Shown: positions 25,124 to 34,862 of the stretch, one piece after another
How the letters are laid out: each line of letters opens with the position of its first letter
Position numbering within the stretch: the stretch's first letter is position 1
DNA from: DASUPK01 sp963801055
Lineage (GTDB): Bacteria; Actinomycetota; Thermoleophilia; Solirubrobacterales; 70-9
Direction of reading: 5' to 3'
Length of the DNA stretch: 64,000 nucleotides
NCBI GenBank assembly: GCA_963801055.1
Contig: CAWDDE010000005.1
Location: 83,317-147,316 of the forward strand
Translations under genes and position numbers: made by a program
The notes under the pieces: model-generated
What the model was told of the DNA's origin: nothing
Database searches by the model: none
Seen by the model: the letters and a program-made list of their open reading frames with translations, nothing else

Positions 25124-25588
25124 TCGCCGGGCGGGTAGTCGCCCGGGGCCGGCCGCTCGGCGCGCGGGTCGCGGCCGGGCAGCACGAACTGGGTGACGAT
25201 CAGGTTGGCGACGGGCTTGGCGCCGTTTCGGATCTTCGCCTCGATCACCGCGGTGCTCCGACCGACGTGGAGGGGCCGCGCCTCGCAGATCAGCTCGTCA
25301 CCGGGCACACCGGCGGCGAACACGTTCAGCTTCAGCTCGATCGTCGTGAAGTCGTGGTTGGGCGGCAGGTTCCGGAAGGTCGCCCAGGCGGCGACCGAGT
25401 CCCCGAACGCGGTCCAGACCCCACCGTGGATGAAGCCACCCGGATGGAGATGGCGCTTGTCGACGACCATGCGGCCCGTCGCGACCTCGTCTGTGATCTC
25501 GACCGGCTCGATCGCCATGTCGCCCGGGAAGGTGCCCGGCAGCCAGCCGGCGATCGTTCTCCGCGGTGATCTCCGGGTTCACGGCCAC
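25120..25588 (-). CDS. PaaI-like hotdog thioesterase, one frameshift
   Basis: With one correction the protein has about 155 residues. The hotdog motif HPGGFIHGGVWTAFGDSVAA (HGG..., with D as the likely catalytic residue) is present, followed by TTIELKLNVFAAGVPGDELI and GRSTAVIEAKIRN, as in PaaI-type acyl-CoA thioesterases. An intact frame starts only at 25518 (MAIEPVEITDEV), but an upstream piece VNPEITAENDR in another frame and AGWLPGTFPGD in this one show that the start is the GTG at 25588, with a frame change near 25548. The gene follows the crotonase gene after three bases, so the two probably share an operon acting on acyl-CoA. Confidence 0.85.
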
Positions 25589-25591
25589 TGG

Positions 25592-26503
25592 CTACCGCCC
25601 GAAGTCTCCGAAGGGCTCGTCGCGCTCGCGGACGGCCTCCTTGAAGCCGGCCTCGGCGGCGCGCCGCTGGAAGGCGAAGCCCTCGGGCGTGTGCCGGGCG
25701 ATCCCGTCGAAGAAGACGCCGAGGTACTGCGTCGCCTGCAGGCCCTGCGCGTAGAGCGCCTGGTTGATGAGCAGCTTGTGCATGACGAGCTGGTTGACCG
25801 GAACCCGGGCGATCCGCTCGAGCAGCGCCTCGAAGCGCTCGTCGAGCTCGGCCGCAGGGGCCGCCTCCGCGGCGAGGCCCCACTCGACCGCGGTGGTGCC
25901 GTCGATCGAGTCGCCGGTGAGCAGCAGGCGCTTGGCGCGGGCCGGCCCGACCCGGAACGCCCAGAGGGCGCTCGTCGGGACGCCCCAGACCCGCGCCGGG
26001 GGATAGCCGATCTTGGCCGTGTCCTCGGCCACGATCAGATCCGAGCAGAGCGCCATGTCCGTGCCGCCCGCGACGCAGTAGCCGTGCACCTTGCAAGCCG
26101 TCGGCTTGTCGGAGTGGAAGAGGCTCATGAAGCCACGCAGGTTGCGGCTCATCATCTGGTAGTCGACGACCGGGTCCCAGGTGCCCTGCGGGTCGTGGTT
26201 GCGGGCCTGGACCACTGGATCGAGCGGCGACCCGGGGGGCGCCTCCGGGCTCGCGACGCCCTCCATGTTTCCCTCCGCGGACGCGACCAGGTCGTAGCCG
26301 CCGCAGAATCCGGAGCCGTTGCCGGCGAGCGCGATCACGTGGACCTCGGGATCGAGGTCCGCCCGCTCGACGCAGTCGGCGAGCTCGCGCGGCATCTCGA
26401 GCGTGATCCCGTTGCCCCGCTCGGGCCGGTTCAGGGTGATCCGGGCGATTCGGCCGGTCACCTCGTAGGTCAGCGTCTCGAGAGTTTCGATCCGCGGATT
26501 CAA
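25592..26503 (-). CDS. Enoyl-CoA hydratase/isomerase (crotonase) family protein
   Basis: The 303-residue protein has the crotonase fold: RIARITLNRPERGNGITLEM near residue 18, the first oxyanion segment VIALAGNGSGFCGGYDL near 52, and the second VHGYCVAGGTDMALCSDLIV near 137. Glu residues of true hydratases are not both obvious (the second site has TDMALCS), so it may be an isomerase or hydrolase. The TTG start at 26503 is the best of few choices. The thioesterase gene lies directly downstream, and the divergent LigD polymerase gene begins 36 bases away. Confidence 0.88.
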   Translation of the reverse strand: MNPRIETLETLTYEVTGRIARITLNRPERGNGITLEMPRELADCVERADLDPEVHVIALAGNGSGFCGGYDLVASAEGNMEGVASPEAPPGSPLDPVVQARNHDPQGTWDPVVDYQMMSRNLRGFMSLFHSDKPTACKVHGYCVAGGTDMALCSDLIVAEDTAKIGYPPARVWGVPTSALWAFRVGPARAKRLLLTGDSIDGTTAVEWGLAAEAAPAAELDERFEALLERIARVPVNQLVMHKLLINQALYAQGLQATQYLGVFFDGIARHTPEGFAFQRRAAEAGFKEAVRERDEPFGDFGR

Positions 26504-26539
26504 TCAGCGCGATGACTCGGGCTCGGATCCGCGGTCGTA

Positions 26540-27590
26540 ATGGCGAAGATGTCCACGGTGGCAAAGGCGAACTTCACGACGATCGAGGTGGCGGGCCGCG
26601 AGGTGAAGCTCTCGAACCCGGGGAAGCTCTTCTTTCCCAAGCCCCGGTTCACCAAGCTCGACCTGGCCGAGTACTACATCGCCGTCGAGGAGGCCGCCGT
26701 CAACCAGCTCCGCGAGCGGCCCGGGACGATGAAGCGCTTCGTCGACGGGGTCAACGGCGAGTTCTTCTTCCAGAAGCGCGTTCCCAAGGGCGCGCCCGAC
26801 TGGCTGCAGACGGCCACCTTCAGCTTCCCGAGCGGGCGCACCGCGACCGAGCTCGTCGTCAACGACGCGGCGCACCTCGTCTGGGCGGTCAACCTGGGGG
26901 TGGTCGACTTCAACCCGCATCCTGTCCGCCGCAGCGACCTCGATCGGCCCGACGAGCTTCGGGTCGATCTCGACCCGATGCCCGGGGTTCGCTGGAACAC
27001 CGTCCGCAAGGTGGCGCTCTGTGTCCGGGACGTCCTCGAGGAACACGGTCTGGTCGGCTACCCGAAGACCTCGGGCTCTCGCGGCATCCACGTGAACGTG
27101 CGGATCGAGCCGCGCTGGGACTACATCGAGGTGCGCCGGGCGGCGCTGGCGCTGGCCCGCGAGGTCGAGCGGCGCCTGCCACGGAATGCGACCAGCAAGT
27201 GGTGGAAGGAGGAGCGTCACGGCGTCTTCGTCGACTACAACCAGAACGCCCGCGACCGCACGATCGCGTCGGGCTATTCGGTCAGGCCCGTCCCGGACGC
27301 GCGCGTCTGCTGCCCGATCGAGTGGGAGCGAGGTGCCGGACGTCGACCCTGCCGAGCTACGGCTCGACACCGTCCCGAACCGGGTCCGGAAGAAGGGCGA
27401 CCCGGCGGCGGACATCGACGACCACGCGGGATCGCTCGACCAGCTGCTCGACCTCGCCCGGCGCGACGAGGAGGGTGGCCTCGGCGACGCCCCCTGGCCG
27501 CCGCACTTCGCCAAGCAGCGCGGCGAGCCCAAGCGGGTGCAGCCGTCGCGGGCCAGGAAGGCGGGCGCCGGGACGAAAAACCCGCAGTGA
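26540..27590 (+). CDS. LigD-type polymerase/primase module as a separate gene, one frameshift
   Basis: After one correction the protein has about 349 residues and matches the archaeo-eukaryotic primase-like polymerase domain of LigD used in non-homologous end joining. Segments include VKLSNPGKLFFPKPRFTK, AAHLVWAVNLGVVDFNPHP, the metal-binding DELRVDLDPMPG (DxD) near residue 137 and TSGSRGIHVNVRI near 175. The frame change near 27330 is cured by removing one base (IEWEEVPDVDP). The C-terminus ends in a basic tail. A convergent ligase gene lies 60 bases away, and the phosphoesterase module lies at 47.1 kb. No Ku gene is in the window. Confidence 0.9.
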
Positions 27591-27650
27591 AGGGTGGCGG
27601 ACCCGGGGCCTCGAGATCGCCAGCAACGTCCTGCGGGCCGTCTGCGGCCG

Positions 27651-28619
27651 CTAGGTGAGCTGATCGATCTTGCAGTCCTTCGGGTCCTTGTCGTCCCGCC
27701 AGCGGACGATCTTGGAGCCGTGGCGGATCCGGCCGCCGGAGGTGTGGTCGTAGGTGACCTCGACGACGAGCTCGGGCCGTAGCTCGTACCACTCGAGCTC
27801 GCGGTTGGCGTCCCAGCGGCTCGGATCGCCCGAACCCTTCTCGCCGGTCTCATATTCGGCGAGCGTCTTCACCAACTCCTTCTTCTCCTTCGCCTTCAGC
27901 CCCGAGGTGTGGCCGATCGGCCGCAGGTTCGCGTTGTCGTAGAGGCCGAGGATCAGAGAGCCCACCGTCCCCTCGTGCTTGCCGGGCCTCCAGCCCATGA
28001 CGACGCAGTCGATCGTTCGCACCCGCTTGACCTTGACCATGCCCTTGCGCTGGCCCGGCTTGTACATCGCGCCCAGCTCCTTGGCGATCACACCCTCGCC
28101 CGAGAGGAGCCAGGGCTCCGCCTTCTTCGGCGAGGTTGTCAGCGGGGTCACCTCCACGGATCCCGAGGCCGTCTTCTTGCGCCCGGGCGCCGCCGCGATC
28201 ATCTCCTCGAGCGCGGCGCGGCGATCGGCGAAGGGCTTCCCGGTGAGCTTCTGTCCGTCTTCGGCGAGCAGGTCGAAGGCCCGGAAGAGCGCGGGCGTCT
28301 GCTCGGCGAGCATGCGCACCCGCGATTCGGCCGGATGCAGTCGGTTCTGGAGCGCATCGAACTCCTCCCGCCCGTCGGTGTCCAGGATGACCAGCTCGCC
28401 GTCGAGCACGTAGCGGCCCTCGGGGAATCGAACCTCGGGGAAGTAGCGGCGCAGCGGCTTCCCGCCTCGCGACTGCATGTAGACGTCGTCGCCGTCGACG
28501 TAGACGATCGCCCGGAACCCGTCGTACTTCGGCTCGTATGCCCAGCCCTCGCCCTCCGGCAGGACCTTGCGCGACAGGGCGAGCTGCGGCTTGACCGGGG
28601 GCTTCAGGGGCAGCGCCAC
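27651..28619 (-). CDS. ATP-dependent DNA ligase (LigC/LigD ligase module)
   Basis: The 322-residue protein has the nucleotidyltransferase core: YEPKYDGFRAIVYVDG with the adenylated Lys (KYDG) near residue 33, SRGGKPLRRYFPE, VLDGELVILD (motif III), GEGVIAKELGAMYKPGQRKG (motif IV region) and the OB-fold piece GTVGSLILGLYDN. It joins nicks after end processing. I chose the GTG at 28619 over 28649 because TACGAT (28631-28626) lies exactly six bases before it, the leaderless spacing found throughout the window. The divergent LhgO gene has its own -10 box within the same 45-base spacer. Confidence 0.9.
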   Translation of the reverse strand: MALPLKPPVKPQLALSRKVLPEGEGWAYEPKYDGFRAIVYVDGDDVYMQSRGGKPLRRYFPEVRFPEGRYVLDGELVILDTDGREEFDALQNRLHPAESRVRMLAEQTPALFRAFDLLAEDGQKLTGKPFADRRAALEEMIAAAPGRKKTASGSVEVTPLTTSPKKAEPWLLSGEGVIAKELGAMYKPGQRKGMVKVKRVRTIDCVVMGWRPGKHEGTVGSLILGLYDNANLRPIGHTSGLKAKEKKELVKTLAEYETGEKGSGDPSRWDANRELEWYELRPELVVEVTYDHTSGGRIRHGSKIVRWRDDKDPKDCKIDQLT

Positions 28620-28664
28620 GTGTCGATCGTATCCGGGCGGCAGCCCCACCTAGGATCGCAGCGC

Positions 28665-29892
28665 ATGGCAGCTCCAGCCACAACCCAGCCACCGCCGACC
28701 GCTGACTTCGTCGTGATCGGCGGCGGCATCCTCGGGCTCGCCGTGGCGCGCGAGCTGCTCCGCCGCCACCCCGATGCCGGCCTCTGCGTGCTCGAGCGGG
28801 AGGATCGGCTTGCGGCGCACCAGACCTCCCACTCGAGCGGTGTGATCCACGCCGGGATCTACTACGCCCCCGGATCGCTCAAGGCTCGGCTGTGCGTCGA
28901 GGGCGCGCGCCTGCTCTACGCGTATTGCGACGAGCGAGGGATCGAGGCCCGCCGGAGCGGCAAGCTGATCATCGCCACCTCCGAGTCCGAGCTGCCCGGC
29001 CTCGACGAGCTCGAGCGCCGCGGCCGCGAGAACGGGGTCCCGGGCCTGCGGCGGATCGGCCCGGACGCAGATCACCGAGATCGAGCCCCACGCCCGCGGG
29101 CGTGGGGCCCTGCACTCGCCCGCTACGGGGGTGGTCGACTTCGCGCGCGTGGCCGGGGCGTTCGCCGGCGACGTCGAGACCGCCGGTGGGTCCGTACTGA
29201 CGAGTGCGGGGGTCAAGCGGTTGGTCCCGAGGGGCCGAAGCATCTCGGTCGAGCACGAGCGCGGGAGCACCGAGGCGGGCTTCGTGATCAGCTGCGCCGG
29301 GGCGTGGTCGGACCACCTCGCGGTCGCCGCCGGTGCGGCATCAGAGCCACGGATCGTTCCCTTCCGCGGTGGCTACCTGCGACTTCGTCCCGAGCGGCGC
29401 GAGCTGGTTCGCGCCAGCATCTATCCGGTCCCTGATCCCGACCTTCCCTTCCTCGGCGGGCACCTGACCCGAGGGATCGACGGCGAGGTGCTGCTCGGCC
29501 CCTCCGCTCTCATCGTGGGCGCCCGCGACGCCTACCGGCTGGCCCGGGTCCGACCCGCGGACCTGGCGTCGACCCTGGCCTGGCCGGGAACCTGGCGCCT
29601 CATCCGCCGCTTCTGGCGAACCGGGACCACCGAGCTCGGGCACGCGCTCAGCCGCCGCGCGTTCCTCTCCGAGCTGCGGCGCTTCATCCCCGAACTCGAG
29701 GTCCGGGACGTCCTCGCCGGGCCCTCAGGCATCCGCGCACAGGCACTCGACCGCGACGGCCGGCTGGTCGACGACTTCGTCGTCCACCGCACCGAGCGCG
29801 CGCTGCACGTTCGCAACGCGCCCTCCCCGGCCGCGACCTCGTCGCTGGCGCTGGCAAAGCTGATCGCCGACCAGACCGAGGATCTCGCCTAG
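28665..29892 (+). CDS. lhgO: L-2-hydroxyglutarate oxidase LhgO-like FAD enzyme, one frameshift
   Basis: About 408 residues after one correction, the normal LhgO length. The FAD site is DFVVIGGGILGLAVARELLR near residue 13, then TSHSSGVIHAGIYYAPGSLK near 50, a strong LhgO signature. Later pieces are ISCAGAWSDHLA, VPFRGGYLRL, PDPDLPFLGGHLTRGIDGEV and GIRAQALDRDGRLVDDFVV. The frame changes near 29066-29070, where GPEQITEIEPHARGRGALHS is restored by dropping one base. It oxidises L-2-hydroxyglutarate to 2-oxoglutarate, a metabolite-repair step. TAGGAT (28651-28656) lies eight bases before the ATG. Confidence 0.9.
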
Positions 29893-29898
29893 CGGCGC

Positions 29899-30177
29899 CT
29901 AGCAGCCGCCGACGAGCAGGAAGATCACGACGATCAGGACGATCACCACCGCGCCGGCGATCAGCCTGCGGCGCAGATAGACGTCCCCGCCGCCGTAGTG
30001 CCGAGCCCCCATGTGACGGGTCGCGCCGGCGCGCGCCCTCGCATCATCGGCTCCGCGCTCATCCTCTCCCCCGACGAGCTCCTCGTCGTCCGTCGGCACC
30101 GGCTCGTCGCGGCGTGTCCGAGCGCGCGCCTCGGCCGCAGCTCGGCGCTCCTCTGGGCTTCTCCCTCCGGATTCGAT
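29899..30177 (-). CDS. Small tail-anchored membrane protein
   Basis: The C-terminal 22 residues (IAGAVVIVLIVVIFLLVGGC) form one membrane helix ending with a cysteine. A GTG at 30099 gives 66 residues, but the frame stays open and protein-like upstream (SPEERRAAAEARARTRRDEP), a helix rich in Ala, Arg and Glu that I take as part of the protein. That extension has no normal start. An ATC at 30177 lies six bases after TAGGCT, which itself contains the stop codon of the upstream lipoprotein gene. Length would be 92 residues. The function is unknown. The ATC start is a guess. Confidence 0.6.
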   Translation of the reverse strand: MESGGRSPEERRAAAEARARTRRDEPVPTDDEELVGGEDERGADDARARAGATRHMGARHYGGGDVYLRRRLIAGAVVIVLIVVIFLLVGGC

Positions 30178-30186
30178 GTGCTCAGC

Positions 30187-31011
30187 CTAAGGGACCCCGA
30201 GGTCGTTAAGGGTGAGGAACAGATCCCGGATCGGCCGGTAGCCGCCACCCGTCGGGATTGAGATCTGCTGCTGCTCGCCGACGTCACTGTTCACGATCTC
30301 GAGCTCGACCCGGGCAGAGGTGACTCCGCCAAGCCGCTGCCGGTCCGCCGGCGGGATGCCCACATCCGCGTCAACGGCGAACTCGTGAAAGACGCGATCG
30401 TCGAAGCCGACGCAAGCCCGGACCGTGCCGCGCACCGCCGGCGACGACGAGAGGTGCAACGCCTGCGCGACGGCATCGAGATCGCCGCGCAGGGCAACGG
30501 TGCGCAGCGGTGCGGCGATACGCTCGCAATCGACCCCTCCCTCGTTTCCCTCGCCCTCGAGGCGAGCTCGCCCGAACCAATCACGCGGCCGCACGTCGAG
30601 CGGCTCGTCCGACTCGTCCGTCCGGTTGATCCAGGCGTTGGCCTCAGCGAACGGGCCCGTACCCATCTCATAGCTGTCGCCGTAGACGGTGAGGAAGCCG
30701 TTCCGCCCGTTCGAGACGACCTTCCCACCCACCGGGAACCCGAGGGCGCTCGCGGTGAACCTCCAGTCGAAGCTGGGAATGCGGCGATCGCCGCCGCTCA
30801 CGTATCCGCCCTCGAGCCGTAGGTGGAGCGGCGCGGAGAGCCGAGGCGCCCCGTGGACCTGCACGCGGAGGTCGATCTCGGTGCGGGCGGTGGAGATCGG
30901 GTGAGCGGCGGCGGAGTCGAGCATCGCCTCGGGCTCGACATTGGGATGGCTCGACCCACCGCAGCCCGCGAGCACGGCCACGCAGCAGGCGAATGCGAGC
31001 GATCGGCGCAT
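30187..31011 (-). CDS. Putative lipoprotein of unknown function
   Basis: The 274-residue protein has a lipoprotein signal (MRRSLAFACCVAVLAGCGGS, lipobox LAGC). The mature part, with DSAAAHPISTARTEIDLRVQ, repeated beta strands and VVSNGRNGFLTVYGDSYEMG, recalls the LppX/LprG-like lipid carrier group in that a long all-beta sheet wraps around, but I cannot confirm this. It is a plausible surface protein anchored to the membrane. It is divergent from the acyl-CoA dehydrogenase gene, only 19 bases apart, and precedes the tail-anchored protein gene on the same strand. Confidence 0.8.
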   Translation of the reverse strand: MRRSLAFACCVAVLAGCGGSSHPNVEPEAMLDSAAAHPISTARTEIDLRVQVHGAPRLSAPLHLRLEGGYVSGGDRRIPSFDWRFTASALGFPVGGKVVSNGRNGFLTVYGDSYEMGTGPFAEANAWINRTDESDEPLDVRPRDWFGRARLEGEGNEGGVDCERIAAPLRTVALRGDLDAVAQALHLSSSPAVRGTVRACVGFDDRVFHEFAVDADVGIPPADRQRLGGVTSARVELEIVNSDVGEQQQISIPTGGGYRPIRDLFLTLNDLGVP

Positions 31012-31030
31012 GGCTGGGTAGTCTCACAAC

Positions 31031-32792
31031 GTGGCGGTCCGCGAAGCGATCCCGCGGAGGGAGGAGGCCGGGGAGTCCGTCTCCTCGTTCGCCAAGTCGC
31101 TCTTCCTCGGCGAGATCCACGAGGAGCTCGTCTTCCCCTGGCCGGACCCCGACCGCTCAGAACAGGACCGGATTCGAGAGCTCAACGCCCAGATCCGCGA
31201 GTACTGCGCCGATCACTACGACCCGAGGCAGGCGGAGGAGGAGCGGTGGATCCCGGACCGGGTGCTCCGCGACCTCGGGGAGATCGGGGCGCTCGGGCTC
31301 TATGTGGAGGAGGAATATGGCGGGCAGGGCCTCTCGCAGACGGGATACGCCACGGGTCTTCGAAACCATCGGCCAGATCGACGCCACCCTCGCGATCGTG
31401 CTCGGCGTGCACCAGTCGATCGGCTTCAAGGGGATCTCTCTCTTCGGCACCGACGAGCAGAAGCAGCGCTTCCTCCCCGATCTCGCCAGCGGCCGGAAGC
31501 TCGCCGCCTTCGCGCTGACCGAGACGGAGGCCGGCTCGGACGCCTACCACGTGCGTTCCCGAGCGGTCGAGCAACCCGACGGCTCCTGGCTCCTGAACGG
31601 GGAGAAGCGATACATCGGCAATGGCTCCAGAGCCGACGTGATCACGACCTTCGCCCGGGCCGAGGTGGGCGGTGAGGACAGGCACATCGCGCTCTTGCTG
31701 GAGAAGGGGATGAGGGGCCTCGAGGTGGGCGAGCGCTACGACACCATGGGCCTGCGGGCGAATGACCTGCGGCGGCTCTACTTCAAGGACGTCCGCGTGC
31801 CGGCCGAGAACGTGCTCGGCGAGCCCGGCCAGGGCTTTCGGGTGGCGATGCAGGTCCTCAACAACGGCCGCATCGGCCTCGGGAGCGGCTCGGTGGGCGG
31901 CGCCAAGAAGCTGCTCGACCTGGCGATCGACCACGTCAAGGAGCGTCGTCAGTTCGGCCGCCCGCTGGCCGACTTCGAGCTCGTCCAGGACAAGATCGGC
32001 TGGATGGTCTCCTACCTGTTCGGCCTCGAGTCGATGACCTACCTGACCTGCGGCCTGGTCGACGCCGGCGTCCCCGACTACTCGCTCGAGTCGGCGATCT
32101 GCAAGGTCTCCGGCACCGAGTTCCTCTGGTACGCGGCCAATCGGGCCCTCCAGCTGGCCGGGGGCGAGGGCTACATGCGGGACCTGCCCTACGAGAAGGT
32201 GCTCCGCGACACCCGCATCTATCCGATCTTCGAGGGCGCCAACGACGTCCTGCGAGCGTTCATCGCTCTCGGGGGGTTCAAGCCGGTGGGCGAGAAGCTC
32301 GAGGGCCTCTCCGAAATCGAGTTGAGCGACCCGATCGGATCGATTGGGGTCCTGATCGACTATGCCAGTGAGCGGATCCAGCGCGAGGTGAGGCCCGACA
32401 AGCTCAGCATGGCCCACGAGGAGCTGTCCGACCACGCCGCTGCGGTCTCCGAGCAGGTGAAGCGGCTGGCGAGTGTGACCGAGAAGCTCCTGCGGGAGCA
32501 TCGGAAGGACATCATCGAGCGGCAGTTCCAGCAGAAGCGGCTCGCCGACAACGTCGCCGACATCTACGCCCAGGTGGCGCTGCTCTCGCGCGTCAGTCAC
32601 ATCTTCGAGGACCAGGGTGTCGAGCCCTCGGGCCAGGAGCGGTTCATCGCGGACACGTTCTGCCGGCGCGCCGCGGCCCGCGTGGAGAGCCGGTTCGATC
32701 AGATCGAGTCGAACGACGACGAGCGGATGACGGCGATCGCCAAGCTCGCCTACAAGCGCGGCTCCTACGGCTACGCGCTGTTCGAGGACTGA
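31031..32792 (+). CDS. Acyl-CoA dehydrogenase with C-terminal extension, one frameshift
   Basis: About 586 residues after one correction, longer than the usual 380-400 and close to the VLCAD/ACAD9-like group with an extra C-terminal helical domain. Motifs are LYVEEEYGGQGLS, AFALTETEAGSDAYHVRSRA, the FAD site KRYIGNGSRADVITTFA, ERRQFGRPLADFELVQDKIG and RDTRIYPIFEGANDVLRAF; the Glu in FEGAND is the expected base. The frame changes near 31352 (GYA|RVFETIGQ). The enzyme begins beta-oxidation of long acyl-CoA. The GTG at 31031 follows TAGTCT by six bases, so it is leaderless. It is convergent with an anti-sigma gene. Confidence 0.93.
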
Positions 32793-32816
32793 CCGCGCCA
32801 GCGGCCTTGCGTTCTG

Positions 32817-32852
32817 CCGCTCGCGGGCAACTGCCGGAGCAGCCGCAAGCGG
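32817..32852 (-). terminator. Hairpin between convergent genes
   Basis: CCGCTCGCGG (32817-32826) pairs with CCGCAAGCGG (32843-32852), and an inner CTGC-CGGA-GCAG continues the stem. The one mismatch is C-A on the plus strand but G-U on the minus strand, so the structure is tighter in minus-strand RNA. No U-tract follows. It sits between the acyl-CoA dehydrogenase and the anti-sigma gene. Confidence 0.5.
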
Positions 32853-32865
32853 ATGAGGAGGCAGC

Positions 32866-33606
32866 CTATTGGCCGACTACGGCTTGATCCTGGAGGGTCG
32901 TCGTCTGGCCCGTGGCGTCACCGCTCGGGACGGGCGTGGGATGTGGCGGGTGCGCGTGGCTGTTTGCGTGGCTGTTCGACGAGCCACCGGCGTTCGAATG
33001 AGCGGGGGGACCCGTTTCGCCGGATAGCCCGGGCGGCGTCAGGTCCTTCAACCCGATTGCCTTGCCGCGGTCGTGGCCGATCGCCTCGCCCTCTGCCTTC
33101 GCGCGTTGCTCGAGAGCATGCTGGTGGGCGGTCGCAGACTTGCCCTGGCTGACAGTCCCAAGCTTGCCGGCGCCCCGGGTGTCCTCGGCTGCGGGCTGCG
33201 CGGAGCGCTGTTCGCTCGAGCTCACCCCACTCCCCTTCGCAGGCTGGTTCGGCAGCGTGATCCCGATCGCATCGAAAGCGGAGCGGGCGGGCGAGGGCAC
33301 GGTGACTCCGGCGACCGCCAGTCCGGCAAGCACCAGCGGAATCAGCGCGACGGCGACGGCAACCCTGGCTACCGACGTGAGTAGCGACCGCCGCCGTCGT
33401 CTCGCCGTGGCGGTGCCGTCCGCGGCGCCTTGCCGCACCACCCGTGTCTCCGCCTCGATCGTCGAGGCGCGGGCGGCCGCCGCGAGGCGCGGAACGAGGT
33501 CCCCCCCGAGCCTGGGGTCGGGGTGCGCGGGCACAGCCGCACGTAGGGCATTCATGAATACGACGACGTCGCTCATCCCACCTTCGTAAGCGCCGTTCTC
33601 GCTCAC
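32866..33606 (-). CDS. Probable anti-sigma factor with one membrane helix
   Basis: The 246-residue protein has a cytoplasmic N-terminus of about 85 residues (DVVVFMNALRAAVPAHPDP), a single membrane helix near residues 82-103 (VAVAVALIPLVLAGLAVAGV) and a long polar extracytoplasmic part rich in Ser, Gly, His and Gln. The gene starts with a GTG that overlaps the TGA stop of the ECF sigma gene (GTGA), the standard arrangement for a sigma/anti-sigma pair. I see no clear HxxxCxxC zinc motif, so it is not a classical ZAS anti-sigma factor. The signal sensed is unknown. Confidence 0.7.
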   Translation of the reverse strand: MSENGAYEGGMSDVVVFMNALRAAVPAHPDPRLGGDLVPRLAAAARASTIEAETRVVRQGAADGTATARRRRRSLLTSVARVAVAVALIPLVLAGLAVAGVTVPSPARSAFDAIGITLPNQPAKGSGVSSSEQRSAQPAAEDTRGAGKLGTVSQGKSATAHQHALEQRAKAEGEAIGHDRGKAIGLKDLTPPGLSGETGPPAHSNAGGSSNSHANSHAHPPHPTPVPSGDATGQTTTLQDQAVVGQ

Positions 33607-34154
33607 AGGGTTACCGCCTTGCGCGCCAGCTCCCGCTGCACCGCTGCGAGCCCGCGGCGCTGCAGCGCCTTGATCGCACCCGGGCGCTTGCCGAGCGTCT
33701 TCGCGACATCCTCGATGCTCATGTCCGCCAGCACGCGGAGAAGCAGGACGGCACGCTGCTCGTCGGAGAGGGCGGCGAGCACTCGCTGGACCTCCTCGAC
33801 TCCGATTCGGGCGAGCGCCTCCTCCGCCGCGTCGTCCGCCCGGCCGCTCGGCTCAGGGGGCTCCGGGGAGAAATCGACGGGGCGGCGCGCCGTATGGCGC
33901 CGGGCGTCGATCAGGCGGTGGTGGGCGATCATGAAGACCCAGGACCGAAAGCCCTTCTCCTCGCCATCGAAGGTGGAGATGTCGCGCGCCACCTGCAGGA
34001 AGACCTCGCCGAGGACGTCTTCCGGATCCGGCGCGTTGTTCGCGCGCAGATAGCCGAGGACGCCGGGCGCAAGCCCGCCATAGAGCTCCTCCCAGGCGGC
34101 CTCGCTCCCCTGCCTGGCCGCCTCCAGGAGCGAGGTGAAGCGCTCCGGGGACAT
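33603..34154 (-). CDS. ECF-type RNA polymerase sigma factor
   Basis: The 183-residue protein has region 2 (LGYLRANNAPDPEDVLGEVF then FRSWVFMIAHHRLIDARR) and region 4 (LSDEQRAVLLLRVLADMSIE, DVAKTLGKRPGAIKALQRRG) and lacks region 3, as ECF sigma factors do. It would direct a stress or envelope regulon under control of the membrane anti-sigma protein whose gene overlaps its stop. It is divergent from a TetR gene. I found no obvious copy of its own promoter upstream. Confidence 0.93.
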   Translation of the reverse strand: MSPERFTSLLEAARQGSEAAWEELYGGLAPGVLGYLRANNAPDPEDVLGEVFLQVARDISTFDGEEKGFRSWVFMIAHHRLIDARRHTARRPVDFSPEPPEPSGRADDAAEEALARIGVEEVQRVLAALSDEQRAVLLLRVLADMSIEDVAKTLGKRPGAIKALQRRGLAAVQRELARKAVTL

Positions 34155-34204
34155 CCTTGGGCGACGGTACCGCAGATCTCCACCAGCCGAGCCGGTGCTT
34201 AACC

Positions 34205-34215
34205 TACAGCCTGTA
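34205..34215 (+). promoter_or_regulatory. Operator-like palindrome at the TetR gene start
   Basis: TACAG-C-CTGTA is an 11-base perfect palindrome whose last base is the A of the TetR start codon. It is well placed for autorepression of the tetR gene and could also affect the divergent ECF sigma gene. Confidence 0.45.
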
Positions 34216-34826
34216 TGTCAATGGCATCGACCCCTACGCACGTCGGACGCCGGGAGACGGAAGCGCGCGCGACCCGGGAGGCCTTGATCGAGGCTGCGCT
34301 CGAGCTCTTCACGGAGCGGGGTTATGCCGCCGTGGGGACCGAGGAGATCGTCGCGCGCGCCAAGGTCACCCGCGGCGCGCTCTACCACCACTTCGAGGAC
34401 AAGCGCGATCTCTTCCGCGCCGTCTTCCAACGGGTCGAGGGTGGCTTGATGGAGCGGATCGGCGCCAGAATGAAGGCTGCCAGCGATCCCTGGGAGCTGA
34501 TGCTCAACGGAATGCGCTCCTTCCTGGACGCCTGCGAGGAGCCGGCCGTCAAGCAGGTCGCCCTCACCGACGCCCCGTCGGTCCTCGGCTGGCAGGAGTG
34601 GCGCGAGATCGACAACCGCCACGGCCTCGGATTGACGCGCACTGCGCTCGAGGGCGCGGTCGCGGCCGGCGTGCTTCGCCCGATAGCTGTGGAGCCGATG
34701 GCGCACCTCTTCGTCGCGGCCCTCTCCGAGGCTGCTTTCGTGATCGCCTACGCCGACAGGCCGCGGAAGGCCCGGGCCGAGGTGGAGCAGGCCCTGCTAC
34801 AGCTGGTCGAGGGGCTTCGGGTGTAG
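34215..34826 (+). CDS. TetR/AcrR-family transcriptional regulator
   Basis: The 203-residue protein has the TetR DNA-binding domain: ATREALIEAALELFTERGYA, VGTEEIVARAKVTRGALYHH and FEDKRDLFRAVF, covering residues 19-70. The C-terminal ligand domain (DACEEPAVKQVALTDAPSVL, LGWQEWREIDNRHGL) resembles the TetR_C group seen in many actinobacteria. No effector can be inferred. The start ATG at 34215 overlaps a palindrome likely to be its operator; a second ATG follows two codons later. Convergent with the thiolase gene. Confidence 0.93.
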   Translation: MSMASTPTHVGRRETEARATREALIEAALELFTERGYAAVGTEEIVARAKVTRGALYHHFEDKRDLFRAVFQRVEGGLMERIGARMKAASDPWELMLNGMRSFLDACEEPAVKQVALTDAPSVLGWQEWREIDNRHGLGLTRTALEGAVAAGVLRPIAVEPMAHLFVAALSEAAFVIAYADRPRKARAEVEQALLQLVEGLRV

Positions 34827-34862
34827 GCCGTCACGGGTGGCGCGCCTGAAGGAGCCGCGGCG

